Below, piece after piece: positions 41,850-54,699 of a DNA stretch of 64,000 nucleotides. The position numbers and the translations under genes are program-made. The notes under the pieces are model-generated. The model had not been told where the DNA came from. It saw only the letters and a list, made by a program, of their open reading frames with translations, and ran no database searches. Source of the DNA: Palaemon carinicauda (Eukaryota; Arthropoda; Malacostraca; Decapoda; Palaemonidae); NCBI RefSeq assembly GCF_036898095.1, contig NC_090739.1, positions 58,527,574 through 58,591,573 of the forward strand. Reading direction: 5' to 3'. Within the stretch, counting starts at the first letter, position 1; every line of letters starts with the position of its first letter.

Positions 41850-42545
41850 AGGTAATTTTTGACACCCAAGGCATCAAGGGGTTAGACACCAGTTCTAGAT
41901 GTATCAATTTTAAACAGTTTTACTATTCTCACCCAGGTTTTCATGAAGACTTACAGACCTGGTGGTCTGTAAAGGAAAGAGATTGGATGTTTGCTATAAA
42001 TTTGACAGACTCCTACTTCCACATTCAAACTCATCATCAGCCAAGATGTCTCCTCCGATTTGTGGATGGAATTAAGGTTTATCCATTGAGATACCTGTAT
42101 TTTGGACTTATGACGGGCATTCAAGTTTTCAGAAGGGTGATGGCTTCAATTTCCAGTGGGTTATGTCTGCTGTGCATAAGAGTGCTTTTATACCTAGATG
42201 TCTGGTTGTTCCTCAACTCATCACTAGGGGAGATTCACATAAATCAAGTATGGGTACTCAATTTGTAGAAGCATATGAGAAACCAACTGTAGTCAATCTG
42301 AAGTCCCTTTTGATTCTGATACAGGAGATTCTATGTTTGGGAATTATTATAGTCTCAGTTCCTTTTTGGGCTCAGCCCTTCCTGCTGCTGTTGAAGAATT
42401 TAAAGCAAATGAAGAGGGTGTCAGTTCTTATGTCACTGAGGCTCCTAGGGATCATGTTATTTCAAGATATTTGTTTCTGTAGGTTGCTTGAGAATGAGAT
42501 GTTTTCAGCTGCTTCTCAACCATCATTGGGACAGGGTCTGTAATC
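41850..42545 (+). pseudogene. DIRS copy C reverse transcriptase remnants
   Basis: The frame 41987-42268 reads INLTDSYFHIQTHHQPRCLL, RYLYFGLMTGIQVFRRVMA and VLLYLDVWLFLN. The order LTDSYFHI, FGL..G.QVF, YLD.WL is that of DIRS RT; YLDD has become YLDV, losing the second Asp. Flanking frames are broken by stops. Confidence 0.8.
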
Positions 42546-42659
42546 CAGACAAGACTTGAATTCCACTAATCCAGAATCGGCTTGAACAGGTAGGATGGTG
42601 GTACAACCCTCTTCGTTGATTTCAAGGTGTTTCGTTAAAGTTGAGGATGCCTGACCTTC

Positions 42660-43330
42660 CTTTATTCAATGATGGGTTCCAGGAAAGGTATGGAACTACA
42701 ATGCATTTCTTCACCTATCAGAGATAGGGATAGAAAGGGAATCTTACCTTCACATAAACTGCCTGGAACTTTTAGCAGTATTCAAGACTCTCTGGGCTCA
42801 GGAATTGCTAGTGATAAGAAATTGCATGGCAGTGTTTACAGACAACACTGTCTTACATTTAGAAATGGGCTCAATGTCTTAGTCGTTGTTCATAGGAGAA
42901 GAAATGTCATGAACGGAGTTGCGGGGGATCCTATTGCTGCAGATCAGTTGAGCGGAAAAAGTCAAGTGCTTCCAGATGAGTAGTCTCTATGATCGATAGC
43001 ATGTTTAGAAATTTTGGGTTAGGGGAGAACCAAATGTAGATGTATTTGCTACTTTGCCCAACGAAAAATTGGATGCCTTTTACTATGGTACCAGATCCAC
43101 TCACATGGAAAACAGATGCCACATACCTGGACTGGTTGAACGTGAACCTTTATGCTTTTTCCCCATTCCCAATGATTCGTGCAGCAATGACCAAGCTCTT
43201 GGGGCCTTTGAATGGCAGGATATTCTCTGTTGTCAATTTGCCCGAGAAGGTTCTCTCTCATTACCAATCTACTCAAGCAACTTTTCTCTCGAGAGGTGCA
43301 CCTATAGTCCCATGAGTTTGACCTAAGCAC
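42660..43330 (+). pseudogene. DIRS copy C RNase H and MT-like remnants
   Basis: The frame 43040-43315 has DPLTWKTDATYLDWLNVNLYAF and FPMIRAAMTKLLGP, corresponding to DPKALWQDAF...VYAFPPF in copies A and B. It is preceded, in another frame, by NVDVFATLPNEKLDAF. 42780-42900 probably held RNase H (ELLAVFKTLWA-like in one frame) but is badly eroded. Confidence 0.65.
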
Positions 43331-43399
43331 ATGGAGACCGTCCACCCATAATCTTATCAAAGACAGCTGCATGTCTAATTTGATTGGTGCAAACCCAGA

Positions 43400-44225
43400 A
43401 AAGTATCTGTAACTAGAACTACTTTGGACAATATCAAGTTTTTACTCTCTGATTAAGCTTTTAAGTATTATAGGACCATTCTCATACATCTTGGATTGGA
43501 TTATCTTCTTTGGTTATCACTGCAGATGTGATCAGATTTTTTACTATGTGCTGTATTGAAAAACATCTGGGTATCATGTCAGTTCATTGGAATTTGGATG
43601 TAATTTTACAGCATTTGAAAAGTCCACATTTTGAGCCTTTGGAAGGCATTTTTTCAAGAATCTCACCACCAATACTCAGTTCCTGTTGGATTTGGCTTCA
43701 GCCAAATGTGTTACTGAACTGCAGGCTCTCCTAGGAAGTGGGTTTCGCTGTGCATAAAATGATAATGTCTCTCTTGGCAAGCTTTAGGGCCAAGAAGAAT
43801 CTCAAAACTAAGAATCTTCCATGATTTTTCCATTTCTCTCTTTAGAGAAGAAAGTGGGTAGTGCTTCAAAGGATAGGTTTCTTTGTTCTATTAAGGAAGT
43901 GAAAGCTTATATAAACATATGTTGATGATTAGGAGAAAGTTCCTAATTTGTTTTGTGGAATCAGGTCCCCTCTCTAAGAATGTTATGTCCTTCCTTATTA
44001 AGGCTTTAATGACAGAAGCTCGATTTGAATTGGATCCCGTACAGAGGAGGGGTTTGAAAGTTCATGCTCATTATATAAGGAGTGCTTATATTTCTCCTAA
44101 ATTTCTTTAAGAATCTGTCTTTGGAAAGATTTATGACAGCAGCACAGTGGTGTACTAGGTCTGTTTTTGCCAAGCACTATTTAAAGGAAGCGTGGTTTTT
44201 TATAAAGGTTGCTGGGTGTTAGGTC
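43400..44225 (+). pseudogene. DIRS copy C tyrosine recombinase remnants
   Basis: The end of the frame 43919-44110 carries KVHAHYIRSAYIS, an H-x-x-R box. After a frame change come AAQWCTRSVFAKHYLKEAWFF, where KHYLKE probably holds the nucleophile Tyr, and WVLGPIVVAGDVLR. The same C-terminal string is seen in copy F. Earlier recombinase parts are interrupted by stops. Confidence 0.7.
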
Positions 44226-44504
44226 CCATAGTAGTAGCAGGTGATGTGCTAAGGTAATTTGATAATTGATACTGGTTAAAATATATTTAATTTTTTCTCT
44301 TTATTTTCTTCTTTCCACTATGGCAAGGGTTATGTTAGGTTTTCTCAATTTAGAACAGAGAGGATTTCTCTCCAGATTTTGTCGACTCTAATATACAAGT
44401 ATTAAGGAGAAAAATATTTAGGGGTTTGATAGGTTGTTAGTTTAGTTTTTCTCTTTCCCTCACTTTCACACCTCATACTGTGGAAGGCAGGCATTTGAAT
44501 CTCC

Positions 44505-44815
44505 AGGTGAGTATCATAAAAATAAGTGTAATTTTAATAATAAAATTTATTATTTCTATAATCACCTGAGGTTCATAAATTTCCATGCTACCCCACTGAT
44601 TGAGGTCAAAGAGGTGATTGAATCCATTTCAACTTCTGAAGAATTGACCACACTTCCAAGAAAACTTCATCTATATGGCAATAGCATACTAGGGGCGATG
44701 GCAATTGGGAGTTAGGGAAAATGGAAATTTTGTAAAGGAAAGCAAGGGAAGCTTTCAAGGATAAAGTCATATGAACCCAAAGGGAGTATAGGAATAATTC
44801 ATTAGATATAATTTA
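44505..44815 (+). repeat. DIRS copy C internal complementary region and right inverted repeat
   Basis: 44530-44575 (AATAAAATTTATTATTTCTATAATCACCTGAGGTTCAT) is a same-sense copy of the left tip sequence; 44600-44815 is the inverted repeat. The boundary between the two parts is approximate. Confidence 0.65.
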
Positions 44816-45160
44816 GTTCAAGGGATAAATTTTTTCATGTAGTTAAGATTAGAAAATTACTTTTTTTCTAGTTATGCATTTTCTGTTACTGTTCATGTTC
44901 ATGCTGTTATGATGTAAGGAGGAAAAGAATGATTTTTACTTATTGATGAAACTAATCAGACTGGATATACTGTAAACTTATTGTCGTCGTAAGTATTAAG
45001 TATTGTATTCAATTAGCTTTTAAAGTGGAGTCACTAGGATTTCCTGCTATTATAGACTGTAATACTTTCCATCATTCGAAATAACAATTAAAATTTCAAC
45101 TATTATGGATTTAGATTATAAAATGCATACTATAATTAAGAAAAATATTTTAAATTACTT

Positions 45161-45210
45161 AGATTAAATTGATTTCTGTTGTGCTAGATTAAATTGATTT
45201 CTGTTGTGCC
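45161..45210. repeat. 25-bp perfect-but-one tandem duplication
   Basis: AGATTAAATTGATTTCTGTTGTGC followed by T in the first unit and C in the second (45161-45185, 45186-45210). Confidence 0.97.
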
Positions 45211-46026
45211 ATTAAAAAACAAATTAACTTTCAAATGCTGTAATTTTGTTTATTTAATTTTATTGACAGTACTTCTATGTTAGTGAGGATAATGCATTCT
45301 TTCTTTATCTCTTTCTCCTTCCTTTGTATGCTTTAGTTATACATCTTAGATATTGGATGGAAGAGTTCGGCAAAATGTGTTGACAGTACAGATAATTTAG
45401 GTAGTAACTACGGAAAGTTGCCAAATAGTACTAAAAAGCATGGTTTGTTAATTTTCCTAATTCAAGAAATTGGAGTACCTTAGTAGTGACATGGGTGGTT
45501 CTGAATATTTTTGTAGTATATTTTCAAAATTTGAAAATAAATGGCCCGTTTCTGCCGTCAGATTTGTATTGGTCTTCTTGTCTGGTGGAGTAACAAAGAT
45601 ATTTTATCATAATACTCAGTTTGGTGCTTACTTGAGAGTTAAGGTTGTGCAAGAAATCCAGATGATTAGAATATTAACATTGTATTTTAAATGTTTACTT
45701 TGAAGGTAAAAGTAGCTGGTTAGATTACTTTGACTATATTATTTTCATATAGGTTCATTATTACTTAAGGTGTACATATTCATATGGTATAAAAAAAAAA
45801 TATTTTTTTTTATTCTTTGGGCTTGGTAATTATTTGAGTATAATGCAAGTATGGTATGTTCTTCAACCATTATTATGACAAATAATGATTAGGGCAATAA
45901 TCAAGTATATTAAGTTTTTTGTGAAAAGGTTGTACAGTAATTGAATTTTTATAACAATTATAAATGGTTTTATGTAAATTCAAAACTTAGGAGTATGTAT
46001 TTTCATAAAGTTTTAGAGCACTGTAT

Positions 46027-46110
46027 ACAGTCATTCTTGGTATTCAGTAGTATGGTTTCATGGAACCCACATAGCGAGTGGAAATCTATGATGTGCTGCC
46101 TCTATAGACA
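46027..46110 (+). mobile_element. Tigger-like terminal fragment
   Basis: TA|CAGTCATTCTTGGTATTCAG, then GGTTTCATGGAACCCACATAGCGAGTGG, resembles ends of Tigger-type MITEs in which a GGAACC/GCGAGTGG core follows the tip. No partner end seen. Confidence 0.4.
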
Positions 46111-47222
46111 ATTTTGGAAGCAAAGCAAACTAAAAATACTGTTTTCTTGTAAATGTAAACTTAAACTTTATACTGTATATAGAAAAGGATTTGTGATATG
46201 CTTTAAGCATTTTCTTTCAACATTTTCATGTTTGTTATTAAAAATATAAAATTTGAAATTGATGTTTTCAATGCTTAAATATTACAATACTTAAGAAACC
46301 AATACAGGAAATTGCCTGTAATCATAATGAAAAGTTTCATTGATGTGATTTTTTTTTATATTTACTTGAATTGTTAGTCATTAGTAGTTCTATGTAAAGT
46401 TTGTGTTTTTTGTCTTTTATAGCTTTATTCACAATTTTACCAAGGTTTTGTTTCAGTCATATGGTACCAAGTAAAAACTTGTACTTGAAATTTCCTTACA
46501 TTATCAGAAGTTCTGAGAGGTTGAGAGGGTAATTCATAGCAACACATTTGATAAGATATATTATATAAAATATTGAGTTAAATAAGTGTTCATTATAATT
46601 TTTGAAACATTGGCACTAGAATGTTATTCATGATAACTGGATGGAATATCTTAAAATCCCAGTTTTTTCAAGGCCTCTCCTCGCTCTGGTGAACTTACCT
46701 AAACCCAATAATACTACCAAACTGAGATTTGATTTCAGTTTGTAGTGAAAGAAGCAAGGAACAAAACTATGCTTGCTCTTTTCTGTATGAAAATATTGTC
46801 TATTCATGTTTTATATTTTTTATTATAAGTTTTACAAATTTGAGTTTTTTCCAATGTTGTTACATGTTTTAACACCTCTCAATCCCCCATATTTACTTGG
46901 TGCTTCTAGCATAGAAAGTGAGCAGTGCATCCTTTATTGCAATGCTAATTAGCATGAATTAATCACTACTGATATCTTCATAAGCAATCCTGTGGATTTT
47001 CATTTTGATTAATGCTAGTTTCTATTTCTTACAAAAGATTGCAATTAGATATAAAATTTGTTCAAAGTATGTACAGTAGATATTTACTCAAACATGAACA
47101 TAGCACTTATTCATGATTACACATGATATATTTTTGTGAGTAAATCCATAGGGATTCTAATTGACACTGAGCACAGTTTAAGGGAATTTGAATTTCTTGT
47201 CCTTGAAAAATAAATATTCTTA

Positions 47223-47538
47223 CAGTAGGTCCTAGGGTTACAGCGAGATCCGTTCCTACGATATACTGTAACTCAGTTTGATATAAGTTGGAACGTACCT
47301 AAAGACAAGATTGTATGTAAACTCTAAAGTCCCTCACCTACAGTATGGTAGAGCAGTAATAACTACACAAAAATTCACTTTCTGACATGGGAGCTTAACT
47401 AGGACTTAAAAAGACATGGATGAATTAAATGTAGAATAAATTGAAGAAGTAACAAAGAAAATAAAATTCCTTTATCGGAGCAGTATTGTATCCATGATAA
47501 GTTTTAAGTCAAAACCATTATAACCCAAGGACTCACTG
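47223..47538. mobile_element. MITE with Tigger-like ends
   Basis: The left TA|CAGTAGGTCCTAGGGTTACAG and right (reverse complement) TA|CAGTGAGTCCTTGGGTTATA match over about 22 bases with a few changes. It is flanked by TA on both sides, 316 bp long, and has no transposase. Confidence 0.8.
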
Positions 47539-48550
47539 TAAATTATCATAAATAATTTGAACAAATTACTATTTTAGTAGAATGACATACCAGTAGGTTT
47601 TTTTTTACATATTTTGATGATACACATTTTGTTAAATAAAAGTAAAGTGTTAGATCAGTACATTTTCTTCACTAATTGCAGTTTTCCAAAAAGCAGCTTA
47701 AGTTGATGATGATACAGTTTGTTCATAGTTTTTTATTTGAGGATTTCCTGCACTTCAGTTTATAAAGTCTTCTTTGAAATATACTTGAGAGTAGAACCTT
47801 ATCATATCATACTTGTTATGCTACTTCCAAATCAGATTTAGCAATTACTTATGTATACATGTTGGGAATAGTTAGCCAGATGGTACATGGTAATAAAAAG
47901 AGGTTTTATTTCCCCAAGTACATTGCACAGTACTTTATTTTACCGAAGAACAATTTCATGTTTTATCTGATCGTGAAAGTTCTTGTTCATTTGGTTTCTT
48001 TTTTAATAGAGCCTAACTGCAAGTCCACACTATTTTCATTAATGGAAATTTTTTTATGTTCAAATTATTCAATAAAATATCCTTACAGAAATTGAGGGAC
48101 TTCAGTGTAAGAGTAGTTGTTGGTTGCTGTAATTGTCTTAATTTACTTGAAGTTAGAAAAAAATTCTACTGAAATAGGTTCCAGAATACAATCTATCTTG
48201 ACCCTCATGTTGTCTTTCATGTTATATTTTTATTTCATTGGAAATGAGATAAAAGTCAAATGTTGAGAATTTAAGTTCATTTTCATAGACATCAATTATA
48301 AGGTGAGTGGTTTGGTTATTCTTACTTTAAATGTAAACATGTTTGAGATTATTTTATGATTTCTTTTAGACATTATACAGGTTATTACAATATTCACTAT
48401 AACTACTTCATCTAGAAAGCTGTGTTTTATGTGAACTGGTGACAAATATATAAGTTTTTCATGTAATGAAAGCTCATTTTTTAAAAAATCTACTACACTT
48501 TAAAGAGGTGCAGCTACTTTACTTTTCAAAAGAATCATATTTACTGTATA

Positions 48551-48783
48551 TAGTTAACTCTCATTTTCCAAGAGTATTTAGTTTATGAAAATGGCTAAAT
48601 TTCACCTTTTGACTTTTTCTTTTTAACTATGCTGTATTTGACAATATCTAACTCTAAATTTCTTATTTCTACTCTTGTTCTCTGGCAGTTTTCCGTGGCT
48701 AAAAAAATTGGTGTGAAATTTAGCATTTTCCCATTATAAGAAATACACAAATACCAAACATGCGGGTTAACAAGAGTTGACTA
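48551..48783. mobile_element. Palindromic MITE-like element
   Basis: The ends TAGTTAACTCT and the complement of AGAGTTGACTA match. An inner pair, GAAAATGGCTAAATTTCAC and the complement of GTGAAATTTAGCATTTTC, also pairs at symmetrical positions. About 233 bp with no coding capacity. Confidence 0.6.
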
Positions 48784-49439
48784 CTTAGGTTGTGCATTTT
48801 TATTACCGTTTTCCATGACATGGGCTCATTCTCTTTCAAACTCACTCATTTTCATAAATAACTGCTTAGAGTCACATTCAAGTGCAACTGCTTTGAGTCC
48901 CATTTAAGTGCATTTCTCTGTTGTATATTTTGTATTGATATACCATATGATAAATTAATGTGGTTTCAAATTTATGGTCCTTATTAACAGGATTTTATTT
49001 TGAGGTATTAATGTTACTTTTAAAGGATTTCATGTAAATATAGTGTCTTTATTCAACTAGTTTTATATTTCTATGATCAAGGTGTTTGTTTCAGTACAAT
49101 GTATAACACTGGTATTTATGGTATACGGAGATTTGGTGTTTGGGTAATTCTTTTTTTCGAATTGGCCTTTGTTTTCAATTGCTATAGATGCTAAAGATAT
49201 TTGTTTAACAATGCTTCACTTACATAAATATTTTCTTTTGGTTTTTGTAATAGTTCAAATTTTATATTTGTAAGTGTTACCAATTTACTGTGTTATGTAT
49301 TTGTATATTTCATGATAAAATAAGCATAGGTAAGATGTCATACAACTGGTTGTGTTTTTTATTTTACAGTACGCTGTGGAAGTGGGAGCCATGTTACTGG
49401 CTGCTTAAGTGAAGTAGTTGAAAATTTTTTTTTTATCCT

Positions 49440-49670
49440 AAAGCAAAAATGATATTATCAGTTCTTATAACTGACTACCATGAACCTACCCTGATGTTTT
49501 TATAACTTCTCTTTTAAAGCTTGACATATCGTTTACCCCTAAAACTAAAAATATCCCATTTTCTATCCTTTCAATAGGTTAGGCCTTTAGTACAGTATGG
49601 AATCAATCTTAACGATTAATGGCAATAACCTTGGCGTGGATACAGCATACATACTTTACATTTCAGTTTT
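49440..49670 (+). repeat. DIRS copy F left inverted repeat
   Basis: Inverted match to 54830-55040 with indels, best over 49540-49665. Confidence 0.8.
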
Positions 49671-50029
49671 CTCGGCTACTTGTGCTTGGTAAGTCGTTAC
49701 TGTTTACCTGTCTCAGATTGTGAACCTTCATAAGTGTATTTTAGGTTGTTAGTTATTATAAGGGGTGTCTTCTGGATTGTTAGTAATTTCTGTAGATTGT
49801 TCAAGGGAGTTATTTTTGGGCAGTCATGATCTTCATTTTGTTTGTGTCTTGTGCTGCAGCCAATATTGTAATTTAGATATTTTTTGTGAAGAATGCTAAA
49901 GCTTTATTTTCCTCTTATAGAAAGGTATGTTCACATGATTGCTAGCTAGATTAAAAGTTCCAAACATAAAGGGAAACTAACTTTTAGTTTAGAGAAAATC
50001 CAAGGAAAATATGGTTAGTTGATTACAGG

Positions 50030-51490
50030 GTGAATAATTATGAGAATGATATTCCAGACATTAACAAGCTTTCGAGCTTTAATAGCACTGAGCTTCATTG
50101 GTGCTTACTTATCATCATGGGGGCGTTTCTTCATGTCTGCCTTACCTGCCCAGTTTTTAACCCTAGCCCAACTCTTTAAGTTTTGCCCAATGATTCTAGC
50201 GCACCCATCAGTAAGGTCGATCACCTCTCTAAGAGGGTTGCATTCAAATTACTTTAGTTCCTTCTACTGCAAAAACCTTAATTTCGCAATCTGGTCTGCT
50301 CATTTCAGCCACTGGATTCCAAGGTAGAAGACCAAACTGAAAGCTTAGATCCTAATACCACTCCGGTTCAAGAAGTAAGCACTCATGAACACTCTGGAAC
50401 AGAGTGTATTTTTATAAGATAAATCCTGTAAAGTTTCAGCTCTAAGCTAATTGATTAAATCTTGTATCAAATGGCATTGCATATAGGTCACAAAAAATCA
50501 GCCACTGGTACATCTAGAGTTTTCCTTATGGTGTTAGTGTAGGTGCTACACCTCAACTGCCTGAACAAGTCTCTTGTTGAGGTTCCTGTTCAAAATAAAC
50601 AAAAGGTAAAGCTTGTAGTTTTAGTGTTTAGAGAATTCTTCAGGACAGGAAGGTGATACAAAGAAAAAACCTAACTGGCATTTCATTGTTAAGAAAATTT
50701 ATTTCTGAAAGGTATTCAAATGAGTTGAAGGTAATTTCTAATTCTTTTTATTTTTCTAAGTTGTCAGAAGCAGAAACCTCCAAGATGACTTAAATGCCTC
50801 AGTTTTCTCAGCTTCATATAAATAGAATTGATGGATTATTAATTTGAAGTGCAAACATAAGCTGCTAAATTGTTTCCTGTTTAATGTTAAAACCATCTAT
50901 CGTAGAAAGGAGTTCTAGGATCTCTAAAACAAATCATTTGCCTAACCTTGTTATTGATTCTGATTTATTTACATTTCTTGAACCCCGTCATTAATGTTCA
51001 TAAAAGTAGATCTTAAATACTGGATTAGCAAGCTAGTTTACGATATAAATGCTGTTTGTGTATAATAAATGGGGAGTATTCATGAAATAGTATTAATTGT
51101 AGATTATATAGTAGGGGTCATTTCAAGTCATAAATGTTTAGATCAAAATATTCAAATGCTGACCACAAGGCTGTAGCAACTTTTGTGTATTTGTGATTAA
51201 ACATAGGGAAAAAGTATGTTCCTCTATGGTTGGGACAGTATCTGATGCACAGAAACATTCCTCGATTTCTTCCCCATATTTTGGGTTTGGTATTAGATAT
51301 AAATACTATAGAATCATTAAGGTGACTGCACAGGGGGCACCTAGACAAAGTAACACTTGGAGGTCCCTTACTAGGAAAACTCGCATTTCTCCCTATAAAA
51401 CCATAGCCATTGTATTTAGAATTTTCATCTCCAGGAAATTTGTTTTTAAGTTGTAGATCATCAGCATTCAACTCTAGCTGATGTCCCGGC
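50030..51490 (+). pseudogene. DIRS copy F gag region (very degenerate)
   Basis: Shares GTVSDAQKHSSISSPYFG (near 51227-51280) with copy C in the same relative position upstream of RT. Other frames are short and contradictory. An early frame at 50040-50327 has no recognisable domain. Called gag by position only. Confidence 0.45.
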
Positions 51491-51494
51491 TGAA

Positions 51495-52620
51495 ATGACA
51501 ACAGGACTCAAAGACCTTGTAGGAGAACATTATGACTGTCTTTACCAACAGATCCCTGTACGAGGAAGACTTATCCAATTATTTAGGTTAGGAATAGCCC
51601 TCATCACAAACCATGGTTGTTGTCCGTGGTGTAGTCAGGAAGGGCTATCGAATTCCTCTGGACTCCAGTCCTCACTTGTCCAAGTGACTAATCCTTTTCC
51701 AAGTTATCTAACCAATTCAGCTAAGGCCCATATTTTAAAAGTAGTGATAGTCAAATTCCTGGAGAAAAATGTAATAGAAGAGGTCATGAACCCATCTATG
51801 GTTTTTTAAAAAAGGTATTCCTAGTCTCCAGAGCATCAGGAGATTGGAAACTAGTTCTCGATGTTTTGAATCTAAACAAGTTTACAGTTCCCATTAATTT
51901 TTTGATGAAGACAGCCTCGACAGTCGTCGGGGGAATAAGGAAAGTAGATTGGATGTTTTCAATAGACCTAACAGATGCCCACTTTCACATTCCTATTCAT
52001 CAAAATTTAAAGATTTACCAATTCAAGTGCCTGTGTTTTGTTCTCAGGACTGCTCCACAAGTTCTCACCAGGATGATGGCCCCTATCTGCAAATAGATAA
52101 GATGTCTAGGAATTATGGTTCTTTTATACCTGAACAGTGGTTTTGAACTTTGTTGGAAAGGATTCAAGTTCAACAAGTGTGATTACTCGGGTTTCTGGAA
52201 AGGTTGGGAGTCCTTGTCAATTTAGTAAGTCTTCTCTGATTCCAACTAGTAGGAAGTGGATGCTTTATTTGGAAATGGTAATAGAAACACTTCCTTTTCA
52301 AGCTTTTTTGTCGGAAGAGAGGATTCTGTCCCCCTTTTTTTTGTTAGAAAAATTCAAGAAGTTTAAAGCATTTTTTTATAACATCTACAAGATTTCTTGT
52401 GCGTTAAGGTCATACTGTTGCACCATACAGATGTCCAATCGGATGTGGATGGGACTGCTAGGAACTGTGGTTTCTTTAGAAAAGTACAATCCTGCTGGCT
52501 GTCTGATTATAAGTTTTCCAATATCATCCCAATCGGAATGGGAACATGATATCCGATCGAAACATAATTTCTTTTCCAGGGATAAAGAACCAACTTCAAC
52601 TACTGAGTTGGTGAGATAAT
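51495..52620 (+). pseudogene. DIRS copy F reverse transcriptase remnants
   Basis: 51830-51900 encodes DWKLVLDVLNLNKFTVPI, then MKTASTVVGGIRKVDWMFSI and DLTDAHFHIPIHQNLKIYQF with the first catalytic Asp, and CFVLRTAPQVLTRMMAPI. The expected YLDD region near 52120 is destroyed (stops at about 52098-52110). Later pieces include SSLIPTSRKWMLYLEM, matching SSLLPTQRLVYLGM of copy A. Clearly DIRS RT, clearly dead. Confidence 0.8.
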
Positions 52621-52639
52621 CCTCATTGGTTATCCCAGG

Positions 52640-53260
52640 GAGTTTGCTTGAAAGTAAAGATTTGACACCTCTCTCTGTTTATGGATGTTTCACAGGAACC
52701 ATGGGGTTTAACTCTAGATTTTCTTCATCTGTCAGGGAAGTGAACTACAAAAGAAGCACTATATCACTGCCTGGAACTTCTAGAGGTGTCAAGCCCTTTA
52801 GACTCGGGAGTCCAATAGTGCGTGGTGGCGTTTTCTGACAACATGACATTAGCTTATATCTGGAAATAGGGGAACCAGATTTGAATCCCTATAGTGAATG
52901 CAAGAAGAGCTAAAGACTTGGACAAACTTGAGTAGGATAGTCCTTCTTCATCGGTTTATCCCAGGAAAATCAAATACCTCAGCAGATAAGTAGGATACAC
53001 CAAATCTTTCCAAACAAATGGTCCTGCATCCATCAGTGTTTCTAGAGATTTGGAATTGGGGATGACCAAATGTGGACATGTGTACATCATCTTTAAACTA
53101 AAAGACAAAGGTGTTTTGTTCACCAGTTCCAGATTCTTCAGCATGGAAAGTGTATGGCCTGTAACATGATTGCTTAAATGTGAATCTGTCCACCTTACCA
53201 ACTTTGCCATGATTCGACCTGTGAAGAATAAATTCAGGATCTTTTTAAACAACAGAATGA
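52640..53260 (+). pseudogene. DIRS copy F RNase H and MT-like remnants
   Basis: 52820-52960 in changing frames gives VVAFSDNMTLAYIW-like sequence (copy B: VVMSDNTTVVTYI) and HRFIPGKSNTSADK (copy B: RFIPGKRNVLADS). 53040-53200 gives PNVDMC and VPDSSAWKVYGL..DCLNVNLSTLPTFAMIR, the MT-like domain. All frames are broken. Confidence 0.6.
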
Positions 53261-53439
53261 CTGGTGGTTCCATTTTAGCCTTAGAGTCGACTAAAGATCT
53301 GTGGCCACTGTTGTTAGATTGTCTGAGGAGGTTGCCGAACAAAACCAATCTTCTCAGCCTACCTCTTTCGAGGGTTGTGTACCAAAATCCTTTCCTAATA
53401 AATCTATGTGCATGTAGACTGTACACCATATTATCTGAG

Positions 53440-54390
53440 ATGTAGGGTTAACAAAGTCCTATAGATTGTCTGCCTTGGAAGCCAAAAGACAGTCTACTAA
53501 TAATCTGTATCAAAGGCAATGGAATGCTTATTTTGATTAGTGCAAGTCTAGAAATGTGTCAATAACTGGATAATGTTAATTTTTACTCAGAAAAGAACTG
53601 TTCATTTCAATTATTAAGGGTTATAGATCCATGTTTGATACTGTACTCCAGCATCTAGGATTGGATTTATCCATTTCAGGTATTGCAGGCTTATATAGGT
53701 CTTTTGATGTTGCAAAAACTTTTGGTAGTAAGAGTGATTTTGTTTTAATCCAGATATATTTTGATTTTAAAAGGTTCATGATTTAAGGTTCTCACAGCTA
53801 AGACTTTTCCTATTGGCATCAGCTAAGAGCATTAGTAAACTATTAAATTGATTTTATAGGTTTTGAAGAAAATAAGATAATGTTATCTATTTTGCCTACA
53901 TTTTGAGTTGAGAGTGACTAAGATGAAAGGTTTGCCTCGGTTCTTTCATATTCCTTCTTTAGAAAAAGAGGTTAGTGTTATTTCAAAGAATAGGTTTCTG
54001 TGTGCTGAGAGAGCTATCAAGCATTAATTGGACAAGACTGCAAGCATAAGGGGTAATATTTCTCCTTTTGTTATTGCTGTTAGGATTTCAAATTGTCCTG
54101 TTCAAACATAACTGTCCTTTCTTGTTGAAAGCTTAACCACTGAGGCTCACAGTTAGGCTAATTGGATCTAAGCCAGATAAAATACTTGAAGGCTAGGATA
54201 CATGATATTGGAAGTACAGTTACCTCTCTTAATTTTTGTAGGAATTTTTCTTTGAAAAGAGTAGCCGCAGCTCAGTGGTGTGCCAAACATATTCGCTAAG
54301 CATCAACTTTAAGAATTGTTTGCTTATCAAGGTTGCTGGCCTTTAGGTGTCGTAGTAGCTGCTGGTGATTTTTTCAATAGAACTTTTTTA
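53440..54390 (+). pseudogene. DIRS copy F tyrosine recombinase remnants
   Basis: Near 54185-54330 frames give KARIHDIGSTVTS and FSLKRVAAAQWC.KHI, parallel to KVHAHYIRS and AAQWCTRSVFAKHY in copy C. The catalytic H-x-x-R is H-x-x-G here and the Tyr segment is interrupted by a stop. The end reads LLAFRCRSSCW, equivalent to the PIVVAGD end in another frame. Confidence 0.65.
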
Positions 54391-54699
54391 ATGTTAATGT
54401 TTAATTTTGATTAATGTTGGATTGATTTTTTTTTTATTTGGAATACATGGTTTTGGGTAAAGTATGTAAATAAGTGGTTAGGTAGTAGGGTTTTATTGGG
54501 GAACACCAGCTGGAGGGTCAAGTTATAACAAACTTTATTTGAAGACCATATTTTGTAGAAGCACTAGACTAACATGTAAGTCTATGGAACTGGATAAGTT
54601 TATTGTTTTAGGACTAAATTTCGTATTTTTTTTTCACTGGCACACCTCCATTAGAGTGTGGGGATCTGCAATATGAACATCATGAGAGGTTCAGAGAAT

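Larger units (their letters stand above)
39430..44815 (+). mobile_element. DIRS-like element, second family, copy C
   Basis: The left end (39430-39630) and right end (44600-44815) are inverted relatives. GGTTCATATGGCTTTATCCTT at left corresponds to the complement of AAGGATAAAGTCATATGAACC at right, and CTATTGCCA(A/T)ATAGAT and GAAGTGTGGT also match. Between them are gag-like, RT, MT-like and tyrosine-recombinase remnants on the plus strand, all broken. It lies about 1.8 kb after the host stop codon. Confidence 0.85.
44816..49439. other. Long AT-rich spacer between DIRS copies C and F
   Basis: No gene. Contains a 25-bp tandem duplication (45161-45210), a Tigger-like fragment (46027) and two MITE-like elements (47223-47538, 48551-48783). 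It could belong to the host gene's downstream region. Confidence 0.5.

Noticed and set aside
51118..51501. 127-codon minus-strand frame with Cys/His-like spacing
   Set aside because: The opposite strand shows better conservation with copy C (GTVS.AQKHS), so this is a shadow of DIRS gag.
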